23,326 nt of DNA, from NCBI GenBank assembly GCA_030618315.1, contig JAUXDO010000005.1, positions 1 through 23,326 on the forward strand, written 5' to 3'. Shown here one piece after another: positions 1 through 8,223 of this stretch. Made by a program: the position numbers and the translations under genes. The notes under the pieces were generated by a model. It had not been told where the DNA came from and ran no database searches. It was given only the letters and a program-made list of their open reading frames with translations. This DNA is from Candidatus Peregrinibacteria bacterium. Its GTDB lineage: Bacteria; Patescibacteriota; Gracilibacteria; UM-FILTER-43-11. Position 1 is the first letter of the stretch. The number at the start of each line of letters is the position of its first letter.

Positions 1-2
1 AA

Positions 3-836
3 TTCGACAAAGAAATGGAAAGGAAAAGGGATGAAAAAGAGTCAAAAAAAGATAAAAACCTTGAAAAATATGATTTTGAAGAACCAAGGGATGCAAAAAT
101 AGGTGAAGTAATGCTCGCCTGCCAAATTATGTGTGTTAACACCCATGCAATTGCTTACAATCTGGAGAGAACAAGCAAAAAAACAGGTGAAAAATATAAA
201 TATACAAATCCGCTAGGAAAAGAACTGAAAAAATTGGGTATTGTGCCGAATATTCTAAAAGGTTCCACATCTTTATTTAAAAACGGTGTTGGAAATTTCG
301 CATCTTTTAAAGAAAGAATTAAAATTCTTGATTCGAAAGGAGATTTAGATAATGCCACAGAAATTTTAATGAGAAGTGCGATTGGAAAATATCAAATTAT
401 TCCAAGACATCATTTTAGTAATGTTAAAGGATGGGATGAAAAGGGAAATGAATTTAAATTAAGAATGATGTTTCTATTTCTTAGAAATGAATCACTTCAG
501 AACGGACGAGCCAGAAGGATTATTGAGGCCAAAAATCGCAAATACAAAGGTGAACCCTACATAATGGCAGCCTCTTATTATGCAGGAGGAAGGGGGGCAA
601 GAATAATGAAAAAGTACAGAGATGCGGTAAAAAAAGGAGAAATTACTGACACTTCCTCACTGAAAAAGAAACAGGCATATGGATACGGAAGTATTATGGA
701 ATATGCGGAAAGAGTAGTTAGATATCAAAAAAGATATCAGAGAAAATACCCTGACAAATCTTTTACCGAAACATTTCAAATGGCCATTGCAAAAAAAGAG
801 AGTGGATATTTGAGGAATAAAAGGGTTAAGGTTTAG
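3..836 (+). CDS. Transglycosylase/lysozyme-like protein, 5' partial
   Basis: The reading frame is open to the left edge of the window (codons F-D-K-E precede the first ATG at 15), so the true start is probably outside. About 273 residues are visible. The N-terminal part is highly charged (Lys/Glu). The middle has SAIGKYQIIP near residue 121 and, about 65 residues later, AASYYAGGRGA. This pair resembles the 'G.YQ.MP' and 'AAYNAGPGA' signatures of SLT/lysozyme-fold lytic transglycosylases that cleave peptidoglycan glycan strands. I cannot place the catalytic glutamate with certainty. The C-terminus is basic (KRYQRKYPD and RNKRVKV). A secretion signal, if there is one, would lie upstream of the window. 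The gene ends in TAG and is followed by a repeat-rich gap. The family call is moderate; the reading frame itself is secure. Confidence 0.5.
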   Translation, partial: FDKEMERKRDEKESKKDKNLEKYDFEEPRDAKIGEVMLACQIMCVNTHAIAYNLERTSKKTGEKYKYTNPLGKELKKLGIVPNILKGSTSLFKNGVGNFASFKERIKILDSKGDLDNATEILMRSAIGKYQIIPRHHFSNVKGWDEKGNEFKLRMMFLFLRNESLQNGRARRIIEAKNRKYKGEPYIMAASYYAGGRGARIMKKYRDAVKKGEITDTSSLKKKQAYGYGSIMEYAERVVRYQKRYQRKYPDKSFTETFQMAIAKKESGYLRNKRVKV

Positions 837-840
837 TAAA

Positions 841-1080
841 CCTATTTATAAACCCCCTTTGTCATTTAATTAATCAATTATTATCCCCCTTATCAAGGGG
901 AAGTATTTGGTGATTGATGAATGATGATAAATATTAAGTGGAGTAATTTGTAATTTTGTATAACTAATTACCTAAATAAATACTAATTACAAAAAACCCT
1001 CTATCAACTACCTAGTCCCTCCCCTTGATAAAGGGGAATATTCAATTAATTGTGTGGATAAAGGGGTTAAGGGGATTTTA
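841..1080. repeat. Nested imperfect inverted repeat filling the gap before tyrS
   Basis: This convergent gap (between stop codons of a + and a - gene) contains CCCCTTATCAAGGGGAAG near 886-903 and its inverted near-copy CCCCTTGATAAAGGGGAA at 1021-1038. Each copy is itself partly self-complementary. Further inside, TTTGTAATT (about 947-955) faces AATTACAAA (about 984-992). Outer arms rich in AACCCC/GGGGTT extend the symmetry. The region could fold into a long hairpin and may act as a bidirectional terminator, although no clean T-tract follows. No gene was seen in it. Confidence 0.55.
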
Positions 1081-1112
1081 TAATAGGGATTTAATCATAA
1101 AGAATCAGCGGT

Positions 1113-2285
1113 TCAGACAATCTTAGCAAACTTCCTTTTGCCGACTTGAACAATCATGTCTTTTTCAAGATGTACGGAAACGTCTGCTTCAGGAACCTTA
1201 TCACCATTGATTTTAACAGCGCCTTCTTTAATCAAACGTTTTGCATCGGAACGACTTTCAACTAATTTGCATAATTCAAGTAAATCGATGATGTTTCGGT
1301 CACCGCTGATTGTAAATTCAGGAATATCGTCCGGCATTCCGCCTTTTTTAAACACAGTAGCAAACTCTTCTTCAGCTTTGGATGCCAATTTCTTATCGTG
1401 ATAAAGAGTAACGATTGCGTGTGCCAATTTAGCTTTTGCATCACGAGGATTATCCCCCGCCTTCAAACTCTTATCTATTTCATCGATTTCTTTTAGAGGT
1501 GCGTCAGTACAAAGCAAAAAGTATTTGATTATAAGGTCGTCGGACATAGACATTACTTTGCCGAACATATCACTCGGCTCATCCATAATATCGATAGTGT
1601 TCCCATAGCTCTTACTCATCTTCCTACCGTCTGAGCCTTCGATAAGCGGAGTGCATAAAACATGCTTTTCCTTGTCTTTATATGCCCTGAGTAGTGTTCG
1701 ACCAGCAAGCATATTAAATAATTGATCGTTACCACCAATTTCAAGATCAACTTCCATATGAACTGAATCGTATCCCTGCATAAGCGGATATAGGAACTCG
1801 TGTAAACCAATTGGCTTACCTGCCTCCATCCTTTTTTGATACATATCACGTTCAATCATTTGCTGAACAGTAAACTTTTGAGCAAGCTCAACAATATTCT
1901 GAAAATTTAGATTTGAGAGCCAGTCTCCGTTATACATAATCTTAGCTTTTTTGAAATCAAGAATTTTAGAAGCCTGCTGTTTATATGTATGAAAATTACT
2001 TTCAATTTCCTCAAGAGTCATCGGTTTACGCATAGCATCCTTGTCGGATGTATCCCCTATCAGCGCAGTAAAACTACCAACTAAAAATATAACTTCATGA
2101 CCGGCATTCTGAAAATCCCTGAGCTTTCGGAGTGGCACAGCATTACCCAGACTGATTTTTGAAGAAGTCGGATCGAAACCAAGATATACTTTTAATTTTT
2201 TCCCTGAACTAATCTTCTCCTGAAGACCTTTCTCGGGAACAATTCTTTCAACCGCTCTTGTTAACAATTCTTTTTCGTCTAGCAT
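1113..2285 (-). CDS. tyrS: Tyrosyl-tRNA synthetase
   Basis: This class I aminoacyl-tRNA synthetase charges tRNA-Tyr with tyrosine in the cytoplasm. At 390 residues it has normal length. The Rossmann catalytic domain shows GFDPT (36-40), the tyrosine-site pattern YPLMQGYD (166-173) and IGGNDQ (183-188), and an intact KMSKS loop (222-226). The C-terminal ~65 residues match an S4 RNA-binding domain (ESRSDAKRLIKEGAVKING, then a GKRKFAKIV end). Odd point: where the HIGH motif should be (45-48) the sequence is SLGN, so both histidines are replaced; aligned with the well-studied Bacillus enzyme numbering these are His45 and His48. The ATG start gives a complete N-terminus with no Shine-Dalgarno site. 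It stops at TGA exactly after the S4 domain, which argues that TGA is read as stop here. Confidence 0.95.
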   Translation of the reverse strand: MLDEKELLTRAVERIVPEKGLQEKISSGKKLKVYLGFDPTSSKISLGNAVPLRKLRDFQNAGHEVIFLVGSFTALIGDTSDKDAMRKPMTLEEIESNFHTYKQQASKILDFKKAKIMYNGDWLSNLNFQNIVELAQKFTVQQMIERDMYQKRMEAGKPIGLHEFLYPLMQGYDSVHMEVDLEIGGNDQLFNMLAGRTLLRAYKDKEKHVLCTPLIEGSDGRKMSKSYGNTIDIMDEPSDMFGKVMSMSDDLIIKYFLLCTDAPLKEIDEIDKSLKAGDNPRDAKAKLAHAIVTLYHDKKLASKAEEEFATVFKKGGMPDDIPEFTISGDRNIIDLLELCKLVESRSDAKRLIKEGAVKINGDKVPEADVSVHLEKDMIVQVGKRKFAKIV

Positions 2286-2314
2286 TTTATTTTGATTAGA
2301 TAAGTATCAAAAAT

Positions 2315-2320
2315 AGTATA
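2315..2320 (-). promoter_or_regulatory. Possible -10 element for tyrS
   Basis: On the minus strand TATACT lies about 30 nt before the tyrS ATG, giving a predicted leader of roughly 23 nt. No good -35 is visible at 16-18 nt upstream, so this is only a weak call. The rest of the 2286-2526 gap is AT-rich and shows no gene to me. Confidence 0.3.
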
Positions 2321-2526
2321 GCTCAAAACACTATTTACTATAAATAGAAAACTAGAAAGTCTGAACCTTGATTTTCTTGATTGATTTGATTACATGATTT
2401 TATATAAGGTATTTTTCCTATTTATAATCATGGTCATTCTATAATCCCATAATAGTTAGCTATGTGTTGCTATTTGTAGCTTTGCTCGTGCGTATTCTGC
2501 CATTAAGGGGTATATAGTTCAGACAA

Positions 2527-2895
2527 CTATCTCCTCAACCCAGCTAATTCCAAACTGTGACTGCTAATAGCCTTACGAATTGCAGGTAAATCACTAATAT
2601 TTTCCTTAATATCTTCAACATCAGTTTTAATAGTCTCCCATATACTCTGACCTTCACCTATTAAGTCAATCTTATGATTAATCTTATCTATCTCAAGGCC
2701 ATTTAAACGTACTCTTGTATCAAGAGATTTGATGCCATCGGAATTCTTTTGAATTGCTTCATAATTCTTTCCAACCTGCTCATTAAGCACCCTAAAGTGA
2801 CCTTCGAGACCGTCAAAGCGACCTTCGAGACCGTCAAAGCGACCTTCAAGTCCTTTAAATAGTCCTATAAAAAATTGTTTGTCTTCTTTACCCAT
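2527..2895 (-). CDS. Small coiled-coil protein of unknown function
   Basis: The 122-residue protein has no recognisable catalytic motif. Residues about 15-35 consist of repeated heptads of the type LEGRFDG (two exact copies and a third variant), and the remainder keeps a 3-4 spacing of hydrophobics (for example NEQVGKNYEAIQ, LDTRVRLNGLEIDKINHKIDLI), so most of the chain is expected to be a parallel coiled coil. There is no signal peptide or membrane segment, so it is probably cytoplasmic or peripheral. It lies between tyrS and nadK on the same strand but with gaps of about 180-240 nt, so operon membership is uncertain. It starts at ATG without a Shine-Dalgarno site and ends in TAG. Similar short proteins of low complexity are often annotated as hypothetical; I do not assign a function. 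Confidence 0.7.
   Translation of the reverse strand: MGKEDKQFFIGLFKGLEGRFDGLEGRFDGLEGHFRVLNEQVGKNYEAIQKNSDGIKSLDTRVRLNGLEIDKINHKIDLIGEGQSIWETIKTDVEDIKENISDLPAIRKAISSHSLELAGLRR
2799..2850 (-). repeat. In-gene 21-nt tandem repeat encoding heptads
   Basis: The + strand unit GACCTTCGAGACCGTCAAAGC occurs twice back to back (2799-2819 and 2820-2840) and a third partial unit (GACCTTCAAG) follows to 2850. Each unit is exactly seven codons, so copy-number change would lengthen or shorten the coiled coil by one heptad without a frameshift. Confidence 0.85.
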
Positions 2896-2998
2896 AATAT
2901 TTAAATTAGATACTAAAATTCTTTTAAAAAATCAAAGAAGGATTCTCATCTTATTAAATGAAATATAAATTGTAAAGAAAATCCACTTGACCACACTT

Positions 2999-3077
2999 AA
3001 ATAGCGAATAGCAATTAGCGTGTAGCGGATAGCTTACTGCTTGCTAACCGCTGACCGCTAGCTGCTAACCGCTATTT
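2999..3077. repeat. Inverted repeat made of TAGCGG-type words
   Basis: The left arm (2999-3035) repeats words like TAGCG and AGCGGATAGC. The right arm (3041-3077) repeats GCTAACCGCT and GACCGCTAGC. The right arm's reverse complement matches the left arm over about 37 nt with a handful of mismatches, and the spacer is only about 5 nt, so a long hairpin can form. It overlaps the nadK stop codon, so it could stabilise or terminate the nadK transcript, but there is no T-tract. Confidence 0.75.
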
Positions 3078-3942
3078 ATAAGATTTTCTCAATCTTACTC
3101 CCCCAACCAAGCTTATTACGTAATGTCTGAAAATAATTCTCATTCGGTAATCTGATAAATTCAGCAATTCCGTCACGCTTTATATAAATCACATCTTTAT
3201 ACTTAAGCTGCATACTCCGCTGACCATCAATTGTTAAATTCATCTGAGTATAATCACTGGCAACAGCTATATCGACTTTTTTATCATCAGGAATAACAAT
3301 AGGTTTATGAGTAAAGCTATGAGGACAAATTGGGGTAATTATCAAGGCTTTTACATTTGGATGAACAATAGGTCCGCCTGCAGATAAGCTATAAGCTGTT
3401 GAACCTGTAGGAGTGGAAACAATAAGTCCATCTGCTTTATAATTTGCTAACTTTTTATTATCAACTTTTGCTTTTAAGGAAAGTAACCGTGAAAGTGTAC
3501 CTTGTGTGATACTCACCTCATTAAGTGCATGGAATTTTTTGACCTTCTTTTTATCACGCTCTATGACAACCGATAACATCTGTCTTTTATCTATTGTATA
3601 ATGACCCGCAAATACCCGACCAAGAGTTTTACCAATTTGAATCGGAGGTATTTCAGATAAAAACCCTAAATGCCCCATATTAATACCAAAAAATTTAGTA
3701 GATACCTCTCTCATCTGATTAACAATCCTAAGAATTGTTCCATCGCCTCCCATTACAAGAATAAGATCGACTTTTGTTTTACCAGGAATAAACTTTTTGT
3801 ATTCCTTCATCTTCATTAAATCTGACACACGCTCTTCCAAAAAAACCTCTTTCTTCTCCTTTTTCAAATACTTCACAATGCTGTGAAAAGTTTTTTCATG
3901 TTTTTCCAGATGCAGCCTGCTTACTATAGCTATACGTTTCAT
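3076..3942 (-). CDS. nadK: NAD kinase
   Basis: This enzyme phosphorylates NAD+ to NADP+ using ATP or polyphosphate and is the only route to NADP in most bacteria. The 288-residue length is typical. Visible family motifs are GGDGT (65-69), NMGHLGFLSE (88-97), the conserved LNEVSI segment, and the NAD-binding stretch ADGLIVSTPTGSTAYSLSAG followed by GGPIVHP. A weaker match to the later ITPICPHS segment is also present (PICPHSFTHKPIV). It is a soluble cytoplasmic protein. The ATG start gives the usual beta-strand opening MKRIAIVSR. The gene lies downstream of the glycosyltransferase on the same strand, but 94 nt of word repeats separate them. Nothing looks truncated. Confidence 0.95.
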   Translation of the reverse strand: MKRIAIVSRLHLEKHEKTFHSIVKYLKKEKKEVFLEERVSDLMKMKEYKKFIPGKTKVDLILVMGGDGTILRIVNQMREVSTKFFGINMGHLGFLSEIPPIQIGKTLGRVFAGHYTIDKRQMLSVVIERDKKKVKKFHALNEVSITQGTLSRLLSLKAKVDNKKLANYKADGLIVSTPTGSTAYSLSAGGPIVHPNVKALIITPICPHSFTHKPIVIPDDKKVDIAVASDYTQMNLTIDGQRSMQLKYKDVIYIKRDGIAEFIRLPNENYFQTLRNKLGWGSKIEKIL

Positions 3943-3954
3943 ATATTTGTAAGA

Positions 3955-4032
3955 ACTATGAACTAAGGACTATGAACTAAGTCAATATTAGAATAAAAGA
4001 CAAAAAATACCAAGCTTAGTCCTTAGTCCATA
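3955..4032. repeat. Inverted repeat made of CTAAGGACTATGAA-type words
   Basis: The left arm (3955-3981) contains ACTATGAACTAAGGACTATG plus a further AACTAAG. The right arm (4015-4032) is CTTAGTCCTTAGTCCATA, the inverse complement of ATGGACTAAGGACTAAG. The two arms flank about 33 nt. It sits between the glycosyltransferase stop and the nadK start and has the same architecture as the repeat at 2999-3077 but different words. Confidence 0.7.
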
Positions 4033-4036
4033 TTTC

Positions 4037-5152
4037 TTAATCCTTTTGAATCGCTTCAATAATTAAATTAGCTGTTCTCCCCCAACTATACTTCTTAATC
4101 TGATGAAATCCCTTATCTCTCAAAGCTTTACAATACTCTTCATTGTCCAGTAGCTGAGTTATCCCATCAGCAATATCAACTGGCTCATATGGATCGGCAT
4201 AATGAATGGCATCAACGCCAAGCTCTGGGATAGAAGAAACACGGGACGCAAGTACAGGTACGCCGTTTGCCATGGCTTCTAAAATCGGAAGGCCAAATCC
4301 TTCATAAAAAGATGGGAATAAAAATAATTTCGCCCCCTGCATTAAAACCGCCAAATCTTCATCGGGAATATATTCCAAAAATTTTACACGACCGATTAAT
4401 TTTAATTCTTTTACCTTTTGGAATATCTTTTTGTAATACCATCCTTTCTTTCCAGCGATTACAAAACGATAACGCTGTTGATTAAATGGACTGATAAGAC
4501 TATAAGCTTCAAGTGCTCCAACAATATTTTTACGAGGCTCAAGTGTTCCAGCCATCATCATATAATCAGGATCAAGGTTATAACGCCTTTGTACTTCAAT
4601 GATTCTGTTTGGATCGACTTTACGTAAAAATGCATCGCGAATACCAGCATAAACAACGGTAATTTTTTCAGATAGACGGAATTTTGGATATCTCTCTACT
4701 AAATCCTTCTTTGTATATTGAGAAACAGTAAATATCCATTTAGCCTTCTTTACTGCGGATTTTAAGGTAACTTTTTCAATCCATGTTGCTCTTTTTTGAT
4801 GCTTAGCAGGTGATTTAAATGCAACAAGGTCGTGAACAACTAATGCAACATTTAATTTTTTCGGATTATGTAAAAATGGAACAATATAACTTTCAGTAGC
4901 AATTAAAATATCAATTTTATTCTTTAACATGGACCAGTAAAACCTCAAATGCCATAACGGTCCCTTTCCCCAAACACGCATAACATGAACATTTGGATTA
5001 TGTTTATAAATATTCTTCCAGTCTTTATTGGTATAAAGGTAATACTCGTTCTCACGATCGTTATTTAAAATGCTCTTCAAAACATTCGCTGTCCAAATCC
5101 CCTTTCCACCCCTATCTCCGTCAATCCCTCTGATGTCAAAAGCTATCTTCAC
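4037..5152 (-). CDS. GT4-family glycosyltransferase (GT-B fold)
   Basis: A nucleotide-sugar-dependent retaining glycosyltransferase, probably acting on the cytoplasmic face of the membrane in surface polysaccharide or glycolipid synthesis. The 371 residues show the two-domain GT-B plan: an N-terminal glycine-rich loop (GDRGGKGIW, 12-20), VVHD (105-108), the inter-domain AGTLEPRKN (201-209) and the donor-binding signature EGFGLPILEAM (284-294) followed by GVPVLASRVSSIPE. Clear relatives are the mannosyl/rhamnosyltransferases of O-antigen clusters, but the sugar cannot be read from sequence. The start codon is GTG at 5150-5152, chosen because it gives the canonical opening MKIAFDIRGI. There is no signal peptide. 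It lies 93 nt downstream of the large lipoprotein gene on the same strand and could be co-transcribed. Confidence 0.9.
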   Translation of the reverse strand: MKIAFDIRGIDGDRGGKGIWTANVLKSILNNDRENEYYLYTNKDWKNIYKHNPNVHVMRVWGKGPLWHLRFYWSMLKNKIDILIATESYIVPFLHNPKKLNVALVVHDLVAFKSPAKHQKRATWIEKVTLKSAVKKAKWIFTVSQYTKKDLVERYPKFRLSEKITVVYAGIRDAFLRKVDPNRIIEVQRRYNLDPDYMMMAGTLEPRKNIVGALEAYSLISPFNQQRYRFVIAGKKGWYYKKIFQKVKELKLIGRVKFLEYIPDEDLAVLMQGAKLFLFPSFYEGFGLPILEAMANGVPVLASRVSSIPELGVDAIHYADPYEPVDIADGITQLLDNEEYCKALRDKGFHQIKKYSWGRTANLIIEAIQKD

Positions 5153-5245
5153 GTCAAATGAAGTTAATGCTGTAATAGATTACAACAAATAGACGTAAAT
5201 AAGCAATGGGAAGTCGTTTTGTTTAAAAAAGATTTCCAATGGAGA

Positions 5246-8167
5246 TTAATCGGTTTTTTCAGCAACAAGTTTACATTCTTCTAATAACTCTTCAGCTCTA
5301 TCTTTCGGGAGTACACCCTTAATGCGATCATAATATTTAACAAAACCTTCCGGATCTTTTCTGGCAGCTTCAGTTACAACTTTTTCAGTCCAAGGCCAAT
5401 ATGCATTACGCATTCTTTTATTGATTGATTCAAAATCATAAAACATACCAGGTGTCTTAAAAATTATACTCGGTTCAACTTCTTTCAGCATTTCCGGACA
5501 CCTATTCACAAAACGTGAAAGTAATGTGCCTCCTGAAAGCTTTTTGATGGTAATCGGCGCAATAAAAAAGCGAAAGGGTAGAATTGAAAAACCAATCGCA
5601 TCAAAAGGATTATTAGAAATCTTTCTTCCTGTATAAAATGGCATAATATCGTCGTCATCCAAATTATAATGATCTATTATTTCCTTAATAGCTGACTCAA
5701 AAGGTAAAGGATGCTCATGATACCCTTCATAAATATGCGCTGTAAGAATTTTCTTTAAACGTCTTTCATCACGCTTAGACCAACTCCCACCATCACACGC
5801 ACATTTTGGAGGCACGTTAAATATGGAGGGGTTAATAAAAATGGAAGGATCTTCCTTTTGCCATATTAATCCCTCTGCTTTGAAAAAATGTTTTATTGCA
5901 ATTGGATTACCGTCTTGGGATACCCTGTAAAGTGCATCTAGTAAAAGTGATTCAACATTTTCGCCTCCACTATAACCATGTCTACCATCGCTTGCTGCTG
6001 AAATACCAACATATGGCCTTTCATGAACACCTCTTTGTTCTAAATATTCAAACAAATTAACCAAATAGTTATAACCACTGCAAGTTGCCCCAATTAGATT
6101 AATATTTTCAATATTTCCTGACTCAATCAATGCATCTCCAAGCTCTTGATAATTGATAGACTTAGCCCTTCTACCTAGATAATGATCAAGTCTATCTGAT
6201 TGATTATTTGAAAATGACCAATTCTCAGGACTTCCATGACCGCTAAATAACACCGTAGTCACCCCCTTTGAATTGCGAATAGCATCCAATATTTTTTCCT
6301 TCTCAATGTTCTTGCCATCTTCAATTTTCATTCCTTTGGCGTTCGCTAAGATGTTCTTCTTTGTGCCACCACTGCGAAAAAAAACTTTTTCAAGCACCTC
6401 ATCATTATTAAACTTCTCATCTTCGTGCGTAAACAATATAAGCTGAGTATTTGGACCAAATAATTCCCTCTCACTAACATATTCCCATTCAGCATATATC
6501 TCCGAAACAGCCTGTCTAATCGTATCATCATTCATATCATATTCACCCTCACTAATGCGATAATAAACATCTTGAGCAAGTGAAAAAACATTCATATAAG
6601 TAAGTTCTCCAAGCTGCTTACTTATAAAGTCCTGAAAAGAATTACTATAAAATACTTTACGAAAGTCATCGATTGGAATTGAAACCAATGGTTGCCCTTT
6701 ATCTTTTTTGTACTCGGTATCCCTTTTAGCTTTTTCATTAATAGCTCGCAAAGTTAAGTCAAAAGTGTCTGGAGTAAGAGGAAAATCACTTTCTTCCACA
6801 GCTTCAGGTAATAAATCATAGGCTCTTTTTATTTCATCAGCTTTATCACCCAAAATTTCTTTTGCTTTATCAAAATAGTCTAAAAGTCCTCTTGGGTCTT
6901 TAAGTAAAATTTTAATAATAGCCTTTTGGACAAAAGGTATATGCTTATATTTGCCTATATGTTCATTTAGCCATGAAGCCTTGGCAAAATCATCATTATC
7001 AACGGTTGTCATAAGAACTTCTTCCGCCCAGGGCTCTTCAATATATTTATCAATATAATAATATCCATAAAATGGTTTTTTCTTTACAAGGATTATTGTC
7101 AACTCTTTCAAAATGCCATTAAAATATGAATTAACTCCAAGTGTTTTCTTAAGATCATCGTGAGTAAAAAAACCTTCAGGATCTTTTTCTGCATATTGCC
7201 TGAGTGCTTTTTCCTGTAACTCCTCATATCTTGGATGTTTGGTTATAAGATTATCAAGGCTAACCCGATGAGTCAGAAAAGCCAGATTATTTTCATCAAG
7301 AGATTCAACAGCGTCATTGAGCAAATTTTCATAAAAGCCCTCTTCTTCTAATTCCGGAATATGGAGCATTTCAGCATTGGAATTATATTTCAAAAACATC
7401 TCAGGTGCCTCATCCTGTGATCTGGTCAAATAAATCTCTACCCATTCCTTATGCAAAGGTAACTGAAGAACTCTACGGAGTTGAAAAGTGCCATGACGAA
7501 AGAGATCATTATTAATTTCAGCAATTCTCATTAGTAAATCTTTCGCATAACGCCTATTCGGATGGTCATCATAAAACCAAACAAAATAAGGTGCATGCGC
7601 ATTACGTGCAATGTAATCAAAACACTCATTAAACAATTCGGAGTCCAATCTCTCAAGGGATTTTAAAACCTTAATCGCAAGACTGGGGTTTCTAAAATAG
7701 TTGTTTTCATCTTCGTAAGACCTGTTACTATGATCAGCCTCATGTAACAAACCCCGTTTTTTTAACTTCTTCCTCAATACCTTATCCACCAGCTCAAGGA
7801 CATTTTCTTCTTTATCATCAGTTTTTTCTGGTTCAACATCCTTTTCTTCTACCTTCTGAACCATTTTTGGCTCTGGTTCTTCAGGTTTTTCTTCAGGAAT
7901 AACCTCATCAGGCTGTTCCGCCTTAACAGCTATCGGCTCACTTCCATTGATTACATGCATATCATCCTTCTCACTCTCAGAACCTTGCACCTGCATCTGA
8001 CCACTGGCACACCCAGCCCCCATCAAACAAGCACTTAAAACAGCAGCACATGCAAGACGGCTTTTTTTCGTAGATTGCTCTTGTTTAGTCATTTCATCAC
8101 TTTCCAGACGGGCGTGGTCTAGTTCGGGATGGTCAGAGCTTTGATGTGAGTGTTGTGTATTGAGCAT
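5246..8167 (-). CDS. Lipoprotein with helical repeats and a caspase-like (clan CD) cysteine peptidase core
   Basis: The 973-residue protein starts with an unusual charged/polar leader (1-36), then a hydrophobic stretch with two possible lipobox cysteines (LSAC, Cys47; or GAGC, Cys53), implying a membrane-anchored exported protein. A Glu/Pro/Lys-rich linker (about 65-122) follows. Residues about 150-450 look like degenerate two-helix repeats ('P..AE.VL......P......Y.DK') related to those of the upstream gene. At about 575-760 lies a caspase/gingipain-like core: TTVLFSGHGS with His644 and INLIGATCSG with Cys696, each at the end of a predicted beta-strand, as in clan CD peptidases. The start at 8167 is preferred over the internal Met26 because the same leader is shared by the upstream paralogue, where the equivalent residue is Thr. 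Substrate and activity are unknown. It lies 56 nt behind the paralogue and is probably co-transcribed with it. Confidence 0.75.
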   Translation of the reverse strand: MLNTQHSHQSSDHPELDHARLESDEMTKQEQSTKKSRLACAAVLSACLMGAGCASGQMQVQGSESEKDDMHVINGSEPIAVKAEQPDEVIPEEKPEEPEPKMVQKVEEKDVEPEKTDDKEENVLELVDKVLRKKLKKRGLLHEADHSNRSYEDENNYFRNPSLAIKVLKSLERLDSELFNECFDYIARNAHAPYFVWFYDDHPNRRYAKDLLMRIAEINNDLFRHGTFQLRRVLQLPLHKEWVEIYLTRSQDEAPEMFLKYNSNAEMLHIPELEEEGFYENLLNDAVESLDENNLAFLTHRVSLDNLITKHPRYEELQEKALRQYAEKDPEGFFTHDDLKKTLGVNSYFNGILKELTIILVKKKPFYGYYYIDKYIEEPWAEEVLMTTVDNDDFAKASWLNEHIGKYKHIPFVQKAIIKILLKDPRGLLDYFDKAKEILGDKADEIKRAYDLLPEAVEESDFPLTPDTFDLTLRAINEKAKRDTEYKKDKGQPLVSIPIDDFRKVFYSNSFQDFISKQLGELTYMNVFSLAQDVYYRISEGEYDMNDDTIRQAVSEIYAEWEYVSERELFGPNTQLILFTHEDEKFNNDEVLEKVFFRSGGTKKNILANAKGMKIEDGKNIEKEKILDAIRNSKGVTTVLFSGHGSPENWSFSNNQSDRLDHYLGRRAKSINYQELGDALIESGNIENINLIGATCSGYNYLVNLFEYLEQRGVHERPYVGISAASDGRHGYSGGENVESLLLDALYRVSQDGNPIAIKHFFKAEGLIWQKEDPSIFINPSIFNVPPKCACDGGSWSKRDERRLKKILTAHIYEGYHEHPLPFESAIKEIIDHYNLDDDDIMPFYTGRKISNNPFDAIGFSILPFRFFIAPITIKKLSGGTLLSRFVNRCPEMLKEVEPSIIFKTPGMFYDFESINKRMRNAYWPWTEKVVTEAARKDPEGFVKYYDRIKGVLPKDRAEELLEECKLVAEKTD

Positions 8168-8223
8168 TAATTAAAATTTCAGATGAATCTTAAATGAATT
8201 TTTCAAAAATATTACCTTCTCGA

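Noticed and set aside
1113..1115. Recoding of TGA as glycine (Gracilibacteria/Absconditabacteria code)
   Set aside because: TyrRS ends naturally at this TGA after the S4 domain, and no conserved gene in the window has an internal TGA.
2286..2526. RNA gene or short ORF between tyrS and the coiled-coil gene
   Set aside because: No tRNA-like arms, conserved RNA motif or credible small protein was found.
5160..5245. Terminator after the 973-residue gene
   Set aside because: AATGGGAAGTC and GATTTCCAATGG pair only imperfectly and no T-tract follows on the minus strand.
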